A stretch of 64,000 nt of DNA from an uncultured Clostridia bacterium (GTDB lineage Bacteria > Bacillota > Clostridia > Christensenellales > Borkfalkiaceae): contig CAJFQM010000004.1 in assembly GCA_904419075.1 (NCBI GenBank), positions 85,309-149,308 on the forward strand, written 5' to 3'. Every line of letters starts with the position of its first letter. The stretch's first letter is position 1. The translations under genes were made by a program, and so were the position numbers. The notes under the pieces were generated by a model. It did not search any database, had not been told where the DNA came from, and worked only from the letters and a program-made list of their open reading frames with translations. This document shows positions 17,774 through 26,229 of the stretch, one piece after another.

Positions 17774-19370
17774 AAAAATAAAAGTTGCAAAAGGCGAGAT
17801 AGAGAATGCGGAGAATCTTCTGAAAGAGAAAGAGCTTCAAATCGGGTTAAGGGAGCGAGAGACGACGAAAGTGAAAGGATGTTCGCATATAGTTTTAGAT
17901 TTCGGGAAAGAGATAAGCGGAGGAGTGCGGATATTGACGTATCGAGTGAAAGGAAATAAACGGGTACGGTTGCGCTTCGGGGAATCGTTGACGGAAAGTT
18001 GTGCGGAAATAGGGGAGAAGAACGCGACGAACGACCATGCATTGAGAGACATGACGGTAGAGGTGCAGGATTTTTCAGACATGAGCTTCGGTCAGACGGG
18101 ATTTCGGTTTGTGCGGATAGACACATTGAGCGAAGATGCGGAAATAGAGTTGAAAGGCATAGTAGGGGTATCGTTTGAAGACGAAAGAGAGGAAATCGGA
18201 AAATTTGAAAGCGAAGACGGATTATTAAACGAAATCTGGAGAACCGCGTCATATACATTGAGACTGTGTTTGCAGAACGGATATTATTGGGACGGAATCA
18301 AGCGCGACCGATTGGTGTGGATAGGAGACGTATACCCGGAAATGAAAGCGGCGCAGAGCCTGTATGAAACAATCCCCGAAACGGAGAGGTCGTTGCGGTA
18401 TACGAAGGAACAGACGCCGCTCGGGGAATGGATAAACGGAATACCGATGTATTCGATGTGGTGGCTAATCATTTTAAGCGATAATTACCGTCACAGCGGA
18501 AACAGGGAGTTTGCCCGGGAACAGCTTACATATGCGGAAGGTTTGATATCCGAGTTTGAGAAATATGTGGACGAGGAAGGAGAGACGCATTTCGGATATA
18601 ACTTTATCGATTGGCCGACGCATTACGAGGAGGGGGAGGACGAGATCAAGAAGCAGGACGAGAAAGCCGGGGTGAATTATCTTTTGCGAATCGCGCTGCA
18701 AAAGACAAAAGAGCTAATGGAGGAATTAGGGCGGGAAAGTGAAAGATGCGAGAGCTTGTTGAAGAAGTTGGAACGGAAAAAATACGAAGTAAAGAAATAT
18801 AAACAGATAGCGTCGCTTGGGGTATGGTCAGGCGAGCGAACGGAGCATAATCGAGAAGTGTTGTTGAAAGGAGGAGCAGAGGGAATGTCGACGTTCATGA
18901 GCTATGAAATCCTGACGGCATGCGCGGAGCTTGGGGAATACGAGAAAGCGTTAAAAATGCTGAAAGAGTATTACGGAGGAATGTTGAAGCTGGGAGCGAC
19001 GACGTTTTGGGAGGATTTCGACGTGAAGTGGCAGGAAGGAGCATCGAGGATAGACGAACAGCCGAAAGAAGGAGAAAAGGACGTACACGGAGATTACGGA
19101 GCATTTTGTTACAAAGGTTTCCGTCATAGTCTCTGCCATGGGTGGTCATCAGGAGTAATCGCGTACCTGAGAGAACAGGTGCTGGGGATAAAGGCAGAGG
19201 AAGCGGGCTTCCGAAAAGTGCGGATAGAACCGCATTTGAGCGGATTAAAGCACGTGAAAGGAAGCTGTCCGACGCCGTTCGGAAGAATAGAAGTGGAATA
19301 TAAAATGGACGGAGAGGGACGGATAGAAAAGCAGATAAAAGTCCCGAAAGGAATAGAGATAGCGGAGTAA
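17754..19370 (+). CDS. GH78-type alpha-L-rhamnosidase (short form)
   Basis: This 538-residue cytoplasmic protein resembles the catalytic half of bacterial alpha-L-rhamnosidases. A beta-sandwich domain (about 30-150, VLDFGKEISGG and VRLRFGES) leads into the six-hairpin barrel with the family signature NGYYWDGIKRDRLVWIGD near residue 177, and CHGWSSGVIAYL and VRIEPHLSGL near the end. It is much shorter than typical GH78 enzymes because the N-terminal accessory domains are missing. The start overlaps the end of the GH94 gene by 20 bp, implying translational coupling. It would remove terminal rhamnose or a similar sugar from imported oligosaccharides; the exact glycoside is not certain. Confidence 0.8.
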   Translation: MKKIYAEKIKVAKGEIENAENLLKEKELQIGLRERETTKVKGCSHIVLDFGKEISGGVRILTYRVKGNKRVRLRFGESLTESCAEIGEKNATNDHALRDMTVEVQDFSDMSFGQTGFRFVRIDTLSEDAEIELKGIVGVSFEDEREEIGKFESEDGLLNEIWRTASYTLRLCLQNGYYWDGIKRDRLVWIGDVYPEMKAAQSLYETIPETERSLRYTKEQTPLGEWINGIPMYSMWWLIILSDNYRHSGNREFAREQLTYAEGLISEFEKYVDEEGETHFGYNFIDWPTHYEEGEDEIKKQDEKAGVNYLLRIALQKTKELMEELGRESERCESLLKKLERKKYEVKKYKQIASLGVWSGERTEHNREVLLKGGAEGMSTFMSYEILTACAELGEYEKALKMLKEYYGGMLKLGATTFWEDFDVKWQEGASRIDEQPKEGEKDVHGDYGAFCYKGFRHSLCHGWSSGVIAYLREQVLGIKAEEAGFRKVRIEPHLSGLKHVKGSCPTPFGRIEVEYKMDGEGRIEKQIKVPKGIEIAE

Positions 19371-19375
19371 AGGAT

Positions 19376-22321
19376 ATGAGAATGGATTTCGAGAAATTGA
19401 AAAATCCCGGGGCAGAATATCGGGGAAAGCCGTTTTGGGCGTGGAACGGGAAGATAGAGAAAGAGGACTTGGAATTTCAGATAAACTGCCTGAAAGAAAT
19501 GGGGTTCGGGGGCGCATTTTTACATTCCCGAACGGGGCTGATTACGGAATACATGTCTGAGGAATGGCAGGAATTAATCGGGTATGCGGCGGAGAAGTTG
19601 CGAGAAAATGGAATGGAGGCATACTTGTACGACGAAGACCGTTGGCCGAGCGGGACGTGCGGGGGAGAAGTGACGCGGACGAAAGAATTTCGCGCGAAAT
19701 CGATGATATATGAAGAAATAACCGACCGGACAAAATATATCCGGTCGGAAAATTTTCTCGGACTGTTTGCGGTAGAAACGGAGGGCCGGGGAGTAAAGAG
19801 TTATCGGAAGATTTCTTGTCCGAAGGAAGCGGAAGAAGGGGAGAAAGTATTATCTTTCCGATATATTTATATGCAGATGGATAGCTTCTATAACGGGTAT
19901 ACATATATCGACACAATGAATCGTGAAGCGACGGAGAGATTTATCGAGCTGACGCACGAGAGATATAAGAGGTCGCTCGGAGATAAATTCGGAAAAGAGA
20001 TAACGGGAATTTTCACGGACGAACCGCACCGCGGGCCTTTGTTGAACGGGTTTGGGAGGAAGGAAAAGGATAAAGAGAAAGAAATACCATATACGTATGC
20101 TCTGTTTAAGGAATTTGAGAAACGGAAGGGGTATAAGATAGAGGACAGATTGCCGTTGTTATGGTTCGGAAAAACGGGGGAACCCTTTTGTAAGGAAATA
20201 TATGATTTTATAGAAGTAGAGGAGGAGTTGTTTTTAGAAAATTTTGCAAAGCCGTATTACGAGTGGTGCAAAAGAAACAATCTCTTGGTGACGGGACATG
20301 TATTGCACGAGGATAACCTTGCGTCGCAGACGACGATGTGCGGGAGCGTAATGCGGTATTACGAGTACATGGACTATCCGGGAATGGATAATCTTTGTGA
20401 ATTGAACTACGCGTATAACGTGCCCGCGTTGGTGCGCTCGGCGGCGAGACAGCTCGGAAAGAAATTTGTTTTGGATGAATTGTACGCGGCAACGGGCTGG
20501 AAGATGCGGCTTGCGGATTATAAACATACGGGAGACTGGCAGAGCGCTACGGGAGTCACTCTGCGTTGTCCGCACCTTTCGTGGTATACGATGAAAGGGG
20601 AAGCGAAACGGGATTACCCCGCATCTATATTACATCAGTCGGCCTGGTATAAAGATTTTTCCTCGGTAGAAGATTATTTTGCGCGAATGCATTATCTGAT
20701 GACGCTCGGGGAGAGCGCGGTCGATACGGCAATCATTAATCCCGTGGAATCTACATGGGGACTGACAAACGAATATGCGTATAAAGATTATTTTGCGGCG
20801 ACGCAGCCGTTATATCAGAGGATAGAAAAGGAATATTACGAATTGTATAAAGGCCTGCTTTTGCGCGGAGCGGAAGTGGATTATATAGACGAAGGACTTT
20901 TTTCAAAGTACGGAACGGCGGAAAACGGGGGAATTCGTTGCGGAAAAGCGGTATATAAGAAGATTATATTAAACGGGAATTTAAATCTTCGATCGACGAC
21001 GTTAAAGGCTTTGAAAGAATTTATAAAAGAAGATGGAAAAGTATATGTGGTCGGAGAAATGCCTTGTTATCTGGACGGAGAAGCGCACGATTTTACGGAC
21101 GAGCTTTCAGGGGCGGTAAAGACGGATTTCGACGTGGAAAAGGTATATGAATATATCAGGGATATCGAAGTGGAAACGGGGGAACGGCGATTGATCGTTT
21201 CCAAACGGGTCATGGGAGAGGAGAAAATCATATTGTTCCTCAATAGTTCGAGGGAGGAAAGCTTCAATGCCGAGATTGTCGTTCGTACAAATCTGAATTG
21301 TATGGAAATCGACCTTCGCACGGGAGAATACCGCGCGGCGGAGTATATTCGGACGAACGAGGGCTTGAAAATCAAAAAACATTTTGATCGCGATGAGGAG
21401 TATGTCTTATTCCTTACCCGAATGGAAGAACCGTTACGGGAGGAAAAGCGGGCGGGTAAAGCCGTTTCGTTGCCGGAAAGTTTTGATTATAGTCTCGACG
21501 AACCGAATTTTCTTGTCCTCGATAATGCGGAATTTTACCTAAACGGAGAAAAACAAGGATATGATTATGTGTTAAATATAGACAGAAAAACAAGAGAGAA
21601 ATTCGGTTTGGAAGTGCGCCATGCGGAAATGATACAGCCGTGGTTCAAAAAGAAATATTTTCCCGAACTTGATAAAAAATACTGTCGGTTATCACTCATA
21701 TTTTGTTTTGACTGCGAAAGTATTCCCGAAGACGCGGGGTTAATGACGGAGGAATACAGGAATACGGAAATATTTCTGAACGGACAAAAAATAGATGTTT
21801 CTATGCCGAAACGGACGAAAATAGATAATTGCTTTCGGATAACGGATATTCCTCCCGATTTATTCCGAAAAGGAGAAAACGAGATAGAAATATCCTTCGA
21901 TTTTTACGAAAATACGAATATAGAAGGAATATTTTTGTGCGGAAAATTCGGAGTAAGGAAAGGAGAAAAGAAAGATACGATTGTTTCTCTTCCCGAAAAA
22001 CTGAAATTCGGAGATATTTGTTTACAGGGCTTGCCGTATTACGGTGGCAGAGTTAAGTTGAGTGCTCCGATTCCGTGCGGAGAATATTTTTTGAAAATCG
22101 AAGAGGTTTCTTGTGCCGTCGCCTATATCAACGAACAAATTATGGCATTTCCGCCTTATAAAACGGAGATAGACGTAGATAACGGGAAGCTGTTAATAGA
22201 ACTTGTCATGACGCGAAACAATCTGTTCGGCTGTTCCGACGAAAACGGAAATCATAACCGTCTGCTTCCCCAAGGTCTTTATTTTCCCGTTGAATTATAT
22301 AAAAAGATCCGATCGTCGTAG
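19376..22321 (+). CDS. GH106-like putative alpha-L-rhamnosidase
   Basis: This 981-residue protein has the N-terminus typical of GH106-like enzymes: KNPGAEYRGKPFWAWNG, then FQINCLKEMGFGGAFLHSR and YLYDEDRWPSG. TDEPHRGP and VLDELYAATGW lie in the predicted barrel, and the C-terminus has beta-sandwich domains (about 690-975). There is no signal peptide, so it is likely cytoplasmic. GH106 enzymes remove alpha-L-rhamnose; activity here is inferred from family resemblance and from the neighbouring GH78-type gene. An AAAGGA ribosome site fits either the ATG at 19376 or the one at 19382. Codon use appears to change within this gene, near 20.5 kb. It is the last gene of the operon, followed by a terminator. 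Confidence 0.75.
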   Translation: MRMDFEKLKNPGAEYRGKPFWAWNGKIEKEDLEFQINCLKEMGFGGAFLHSRTGLITEYMSEEWQELIGYAAEKLRENGMEAYLYDEDRWPSGTCGGEVTRTKEFRAKSMIYEEITDRTKYIRSENFLGLFAVETEGRGVKSYRKISCPKEAEEGEKVLSFRYIYMQMDSFYNGYTYIDTMNREATERFIELTHERYKRSLGDKFGKEITGIFTDEPHRGPLLNGFGRKEKDKEKEIPYTYALFKEFEKRKGYKIEDRLPLLWFGKTGEPFCKEIYDFIEVEEELFLENFAKPYYEWCKRNNLLVTGHVLHEDNLASQTTMCGSVMRYYEYMDYPGMDNLCELNYAYNVPALVRSAARQLGKKFVLDELYAATGWKMRLADYKHTGDWQSATGVTLRCPHLSWYTMKGEAKRDYPASILHQSAWYKDFSSVEDYFARMHYLMTLGESAVDTAIINPVESTWGLTNEYAYKDYFAATQPLYQRIEKEYYELYKGLLLRGAEVDYIDEGLFSKYGTAENGGIRCGKAVYKKIILNGNLNLRSTTLKALKEFIKEDGKVYVVGEMPCYLDGEAHDFTDELSGAVKTDFDVEKVYEYIRDIEVETGERRLIVSKRVMGEEKIILFLNSSREESFNAEIVVRTNLNCMEIDLRTGEYRAAEYIRTNEGLKIKKHFDRDEEYVLFLTRMEEPLREEKRAGKAVSLPESFDYSLDEPNFLVLDNAEFYLNGEKQGYDYVLNIDRKTREKFGLEVRHAEMIQPWFKKKYFPELDKKYCRLSLIFCFDCESIPEDAGLMTEEYRNTEIFLNGQKIDVSMPKRTKIDNCFRITDIPPDLFRKGENEIEISFDFYENTNIEGIFLCGKFGVRKGEKKDTIVSLPEKLKFGDICLQGLPYYGGRVKLSAPIPCGEYFLKIEEVSCAVAYINEQIMAFPPYKTEIDVDNGKLLIELVMTRNNLFGCSDENGNHNRLLPQGLYFPVELYKKIRSS

Positions 22322-22373
22322 ACTTGGGATAGAAAATATAATCATAAAAATTGTCAATCAGAATTTGGTAAAG

Positions 22374-22406
22374 AACCGGCCTCGGCAAAAGCCTAGGCCG
22401 GTTTTC
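22374..22406 (+). terminator. Intrinsic terminator ending the phosphorylase/rhamnosidase operon
   Basis: AACCGGCCT pairs with AGGCCGGTT around a short internal stem and AAAA loop, followed by TTTTC. It closes the + strand operon. Apart from this and the opposing terminator, the gap 22322-22591 holds nothing else recognisable. Confidence 0.85.
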
Positions 22407-22441
22407 TTGAATTTTTTGTTGTGAAATCTTAAATAAGCAGT

Positions 22442-22489
22442 AAAAAACAACCTCACTCCGAAACAGCATATATACCGTTTCGGGATGAG
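22442..22489 (-). terminator. Terminator of the Xre/ImmA unit
   Basis: Read on the - strand, a 13-position stem (22477-22489 with 22452-22464, one mismatch and one wobble) is followed by a T run at 22447-22442. It faces the + strand terminator of the preceding operon, so the two units converge. Confidence 0.7.
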
Positions 22490-22591
22490 ATTTCTTGCAT
22501 TAATTTTTAGATTCGATTAAAATATAATCCCCCGATTGACGAAGACAATTTTATTCGCTGTGTGTGGGAATGATTATTTGCAAAAGAGCAA

Positions 22592-23218
22592 CTAAGAGAC
22601 TTTACGAATAAGGGAACGATAGACGACAGGGGTTTTGTTTTTATCGAACTTTACGGACAAATGATTGAGAACAATGCGTTCGATCGGCGTTCCGTTTATG
22701 TATTGAAGAATTTCCGATTCGAGGTTGCGTATCCTGTAATCTACAACGATCGGCATGACTTTGTAAAACCTTGCAAGTTCATTATATACTTCCTCTAAAG
22801 GTTCATAGTTCTCTTCCACATATTTCGCGGTTTGAACAAATCTCGGGATAAAATCTTTATAGGGCAGCAACAGCTCCGCTGCCCCTTCGTTCGCTTGCCA
22901 TTCTTTCTCTTTGTCTCTCAAATGCGGTTTTTGAAAACTGAACGAAGTCTGAGAAGGATGAAACCAAAAATGAATGAGTTCGTGAGCTAAGTCGAATCTT
23001 TGGTCGAGAGGGGATTTATTGGAATTGACAAGAATAGCGCTGAAAGAGTCTTTGTAGAGCATGGCACCGATAGAATCGCTCTCAAAAGGAGTAAAGGAAA
23101 TCTCTATGTTCTCCCGTCTGACAAGGCTCTTTATATCGACGGGAAAATCATACAGTATCCCCGATTCTTTCCGTTTCTCTTCCAGTCGCGCATACAGCGC
23201 CCGCTTATCGTACAACAA
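22592..23218 (-). CDS. ImmA/IrrE-family zinc metallopeptidase
   Basis: This 208-residue protein carries the zinc-binding motif HELIH (His79, Glu80, His83) in FDLAHELIHFWFHP. The family includes ImmA, which cleaves the ImmR repressor of ICEBs1 and related mobile elements, and IrrE. It lies 22 bp downstream of an Xre-type repressor gene on the same strand, the usual arrangement for a repressor and its anti-repressor protease. The C-terminal third is helical without recognised motifs. Its natural target is therefore probably the neighbouring repressor (inferred). This gene pair interrupts the run of glycan genes and may be the scar of a mobile element. Confidence 0.88.
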   Translation of the reverse strand: MLYDKRALYARLEEKRKESGILYDFPVDIKSLVRRENIEISFTPFESDSIGAMLYKDSFSAILVNSNKSPLDQRFDLAHELIHFWFHPSQTSFSFQKPHLRDKEKEWQANEGAAELLLPYKDFIPRFVQTAKYVEENYEPLEEVYNELARFYKVMPIVVDYRIRNLESEILQYINGTPIERIVLNHLSVKFDKNKTPVVYRSLIRKVS

Positions 23219-23240
23219 GCCGAAAGTTCCCCCGTAGAAA

Positions 23241-23573
23241 TCATTTCTTGATTTGGTCGTTTTTCTGTTTCATATATCTCGCAAAATCGAGAATCTTTTC
23301 AATATCGGATTCGGGCAGCTGCATTTCTTCCATCTCTTTCGCCAAATGAAAATAAATGTTATTGATACTGCCGCTGTGATCGAGAGGCTCTTGCCCGAGC
23401 AGATAGTCCGCGGAACAATTCAAAGCTCCGCATAACTTTTTCAAGGAATCCATATCGGGTTTCCATCTATCGGTTTCCCAAGCGGACAAATTGCCCTGAG
23501 TGACGCCGACGATTTTGGCAAGCTCCGTCTGTGTCAGGCCTTTTGCTTTTCTCGCATTTTTAATGTTATTCAT
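23241..23573 (-). CDS. Xre/HTH_3-family transcriptional repressor
   Basis: This 110-residue protein begins with a classic Cro/C1-type helix-turn-helix (residues 5-60): ARKAKGLTQTELAKIVGVTQ, then LSAWETDRWKPD and SADYLLGQEP. The C-terminal half is an acidic and basic helical tail, likely for dimerisation or as the ImmA-cleavable region. I chose the ATG at 23573; the frame also opens with a TTG at 23588 but the ATG gives the standard MNNIKNARKAKG start. It is followed by the ImmA-like gene. Consensus promoters face both ways upstream, so it probably controls itself and the divergent membrane gene. Confidence 0.88.
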   Translation of the reverse strand: MNNIKNARKAKGLTQTELAKIVGVTQGNLSAWETDRWKPDMDSLKKLCGALNCSADYLLGQEPLDHSGSINNIYFHLAKEMEEMQLPESDIEKILDFARYMKQKNDQIKK

Positions 23574-23600
23574 ATCTCTACCGCCCAATTTATTGATATC

Positions 23601-23629
23601 AGTATACCACAGTCAAAAAGAATAGTCAA
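23601..23629 (-). promoter_or_regulatory. Promoter of the Xre/ImmA genes
   Basis: On the - strand TTGACT (23629-23624) and TATACT (23606-23601) are 17 bp apart. A second AGTCAA copy on the + strand at 23611-23616 lies in the spacer and could be part of an autoregulatory operator. Confidence 0.75.
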
Positions 23630-23719
23630 GAAAAAATTGGAAAAAATTAGAAGGAAATAAAAAATGAAGTATACCGCAGAGAAATGTCCGATTTCCGGAT
23701 ATTTATTTTAATATAAGAC

Positions 23720-23747
23720 TTGACTTTTTTTCGTATCGGGATATAAT
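23720..23747 (+). promoter_or_regulatory. Divergent promoter facing the membrane-protein fragment
   Basis: TTGACT at 23720-23725 and TATAAT at 23742-23747 are 16 bp apart on the + strand. The same TTGACT box occurs in the opposing promoter, consistent with shared control by the Xre repressor. Confidence 0.7.
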
Positions 23748-23787
23748 ACAAAATATCAAATAACAGATGCCGAAGATAGGGGATAAA

Positions 23788-24132
23788 ATGTTTTTAGAAG
23801 AGTTGTTGAAGTTTTTGACAAATTATACTTTTGCGGTTCAATTTGTTGTGGTGGCATTTTCGATAGCCTTTATTTTAAGTCCTCCCGCGCGAGAGGGAAA
23901 ATCTTTGGCGATATTTTTCGGAAAGACGGTCGTTTTGTTTATCGCGGAATTATTGGTGAATACCGTTTTTATTCTTTTGGCAAAGATTTTTCCGGGGTTA
24001 AACGGAATCGGATTTTTTATTTCGCATCTTTTGGTTCTTTCCGTTTATTGTATATTTTTCTGCAAATTCGGTTTGTATTTCCGTATTCCTTTGAAAACGC
24101 AAGGCTTTTGTACAGGGCGCTCCTTTGGGTGA
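23788..24132 (+). pseudogene. N-terminal membrane domain of a truncated gene
   Basis: This is a 114-residue reading frame starting at ATG 23788 behind AGGGG. It has three or four hydrophobic segments (for example FAVQFVVVAFSIAFI and SLAIFFGKTVVLFIAELL), like the sensor region of a membrane kinase or a small transporter, but no further domain. From 24081 the DNA no longer encodes this protein: it matches, in another frame, the end of a GH112 enzyme, and the membrane frame runs on out of phase to a stop at 24132. The gene therefore looks cut off by a deletion or recombination event. What the intact protein was cannot be told. Confidence 0.6.
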
Positions 24133-24320
24133 CGAAAAAGGAAGCGTATGCGTCGAAAATGTTCAGTTCCAATCCCGTTGTGGACTGTCATTATTACGAA
24201 ACGGAACAGCGATGGGCTTTGGTCAATAATTCCTCGGCCGCCCAAAGTACCGAATTTTACGATGCGTCGGGTCGCGCAAAGGCTGTGACTTTAGAAGCTA
24301 TGGGAATTTTATGGCTATGA
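24081..24320 (+). pseudogene. C-terminal remnant of a GH112 phosphorylase
   Basis: Read in the frame starting CCG at 24081, about 79 codons encode PYSFENARLLYRALLW, then YASKMFSSNPVVDCHYYE, WALVNNSS and MGILWL. This matches block by block the C-terminus of the intact GH112 gene at 55582-57765 (PYSAQNARLLYRAIYW, YSSNPFTECTYYPE, YVLVNNSA, GGIFWI). No start codon or earlier part exists; the sequence upstream belongs to a membrane gene in another frame. It is the tail of a lost phosphorylase gene that once preceded the GH127 operon. Confidence 0.8.
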
Positions 24321-24333
24321 ACGATTCAGATGC

Positions 24334-24362
24334 TTTACTTTTGCCGCGGATTGAGATATAAT
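24334..24362 (+). promoter_or_regulatory. Likely promoter of the GH127-MBL-GH2 operon
   Basis: TTTACT (24334-24339) and a perfect TATAAT (24357-24362) are 17 bp apart. The start codon at 24383 follows closely, giving a leader of about 14 nt with GGGGA as ribosome site. It may have become important after the upstream gene was deleted. Confidence 0.6.
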
Positions 24363-24382
24363 GAATAAAACGGGGAACATAG

Positions 24383-26212
24383 ATGAAAAGACTGACTGTA
24401 AAAGAAATAGAAGCGAAAGGTTGGCTGAAAAGACAATTGGAAATTCAGGCGAAAGGCCTTTCGGGAAATTTACATAAAATCTGGCCGGATGTGCGTGACA
24501 GCAAATGGATAGGCGGTGACCGTGAGGGCTGGGAACGCGTTCCGTATTGGCTGGACGGTTTTATTCCTTTGGCCTATCTGCTCAAAGACGAAGAAATGAT
24601 CGCGGTTGCCGGGCGATATATCGATAAAATCCTCGCGGGACAGCAGAAAGACGGCTGGCTGTGCCCTTGCACGGAAGAGGAACGGGGACGGTACGATGTT
24701 TGGGCGCTGTTTCTCATTCTCAAAGTGCTGGTCGTGTATTATGAATGTTCGGGCGACGGGCGAATCGAAGAAGCGGTTTATCGAGCTCTTTTTCAATATC
24801 GGGATTTTTTAAGGAATTATACGCCCGCTTTTTGGGGCGGCGAGCGCTGGTACGAATGTCTCGTATCTCTTCTTTGGCTGTACGAGCGCAGACCGGAAAA
24901 ATGGATTTTGGAAATCGCGCAAATTCTCAAAATTTCCGGAATGGATTTTGCGTCGGCGGGAGCTTTATGGAAAAAAGTCGATAAGAAGTGGACGGTTTAT
25001 ACTCACGTGGTGAATATCGCCATGAGTCTGAAATCCGGGCCGCTGTATCGGCGCGTTATGAATAAAAAGGAAGAACCCGTCAACGATTCGGATGCGGAAC
25101 GCATGTTTCGGCTGTTGGAAAAATACCACGGAACGGCGACGGGACATTTCAACGGCGACGAATGTCTTTCGGGAACGAGTCCGATCCACGGTACGGAACT
25201 CTGCGGGATAGCCGAGGCGATGTATTCCTATGAATGGCTGATGAGTCTGACGGAAAAGAGCGTATGGGGCGACCGATTGGAACGATTGGCGTTCAATGCG
25301 CTGCCTGCGGCGATTTCTCCGGACATGTGGACGCATCAGTATGACCAGCAGACCAATCAGATAGAGTGCAGCCGTCAAAACGAGCCGTCCGTATTCAATA
25401 CGAATTCGCCAGACGCGCATATTTTCGGCTTGGAACCCAATTTCGGGTGCTGTACCGCAAATTTTAATCAGGCATGGCCGAAATTCGCGCTTTCCGCTTT
25501 CATGCTCAAAGGGCGGGATACGATCGTTTCCGCGGTTCTCGTTCCCGCGAGCGTAAGTCTGAATATCGGTGCTTCGCCCGTTCGCGTGACGTTGGATACG
25601 GAATATCCTTTCCGTGAAAAGCTCGTTTATACGGTGGAGGCAGACGCGGAATTTTCTTTGAAAATACGAATTCCTTCCTGGGTAAAAGGATTTACCGTGA
25701 ACGGAAAAGAGGCGACGGCCGAAAACGGCTGGCTGATTGTCCGAAAAAAATGGAAGGGCAGGGAAACGTTAAACGTGGAGTTCCGTTTCGAAACGGAACT
25801 CGTACGGCGTCCCCGCGATCTGTATGTATTGAAACGCGGAGCACTCGTTTATTCTTTGGCGATTGACGAACGCTGGGAAAAGAGGGAATACGTTTCGGAC
25901 GGCGTAGAAAGAAAATTCCCGTATTGCGATTATGAGGTTTATCCCGAAAGCAAGTGGAATTACGGCTTTGAAGGAGGGACTTTCGAAATTCGGGAAAATA
26001 CGTTCGATTCGCCCTTTTCGACGGAAAATCCGCCGATAGAAATCCTTGCGGATATGTCGGAAATCGATTGGGGATATGCGCCCGGACAAACGGGAGTTTG
26101 CCGGGAAACTCCGAAAAGTCGGAAACCCAAAGGAAAGACAGAAAAGAAAGTCTTTAAGCCTTACGGATGTACCAATCTCAGAATGACGGAAATGCCCGTG
26201 ATAAAAAAATAA
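24383..26212 (+). CDS. GH127-family (DUF1680) beta-L-arabinofuranosidase-like enzyme
   Basis: This 609-residue cytoplasmic protein has the (alpha/alpha)6 barrel of GH127. The diagnostic Cys pair is present in NFGCCTANFNQAWPK (Cys356-Cys357); in characterised GH127 a Cys of this pair is the nucleophile, held by zinc. A Glu in HGTELCGIAEAMYSYE (about residue 272) fits the conserved catalytic or zinc-binding Glu. A C-terminal beta-sandwich (about 390-520) follows. GH127 enzymes release beta-L-arabinofuranose, but the wider family is diverse, so the sugar is uncertain. It opens a three-gene operon with a metallo-beta-lactamase-fold protein and a GH2 enzyme. Confidence 0.82.
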   Translation: MKRLTVKEIEAKGWLKRQLEIQAKGLSGNLHKIWPDVRDSKWIGGDREGWERVPYWLDGFIPLAYLLKDEEMIAVAGRYIDKILAGQQKDGWLCPCTEEERGRYDVWALFLILKVLVVYYECSGDGRIEEAVYRALFQYRDFLRNYTPAFWGGERWYECLVSLLWLYERRPEKWILEIAQILKISGMDFASAGALWKKVDKKWTVYTHVVNIAMSLKSGPLYRRVMNKKEEPVNDSDAERMFRLLEKYHGTATGHFNGDECLSGTSPIHGTELCGIAEAMYSYEWLMSLTEKSVWGDRLERLAFNALPAAISPDMWTHQYDQQTNQIECSRQNEPSVFNTNSPDAHIFGLEPNFGCCTANFNQAWPKFALSAFMLKGRDTIVSAVLVPASVSLNIGASPVRVTLDTEYPFREKLVYTVEADAEFSLKIRIPSWVKGFTVNGKEATAENGWLIVRKKWKGRETLNVEFRFETELVRRPRDLYVLKRGALVYSLAIDERWEKREYVSDGVERKFPYCDYEVYPESKWNYGFEGGTFEIRENTFDSPFSTENPPIEILADMSEIDWGYAPGQTGVCRETPKSRKPKGKTEKKVFKPYGCTNLRMTEMPVIKK

Positions 26213-26229
26213 AAAAGGAAGACGCGTTT

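Noticed and set aside
17415..18258. Overlapping - strand Ser/Leu/Pro-rich frames at the GH94/GH78 junction
   Set aside because: They follow from the purine-rich codons of the + strand genes and have no ribosome sites.
23611..23629. AGTCAA repeats near the Xre promoter as another AraC site
   Set aside because: The copies are 13 bp apart instead of 21 and overlap the -35 box of the - strand promoter, and the -10 spacing rule fails.
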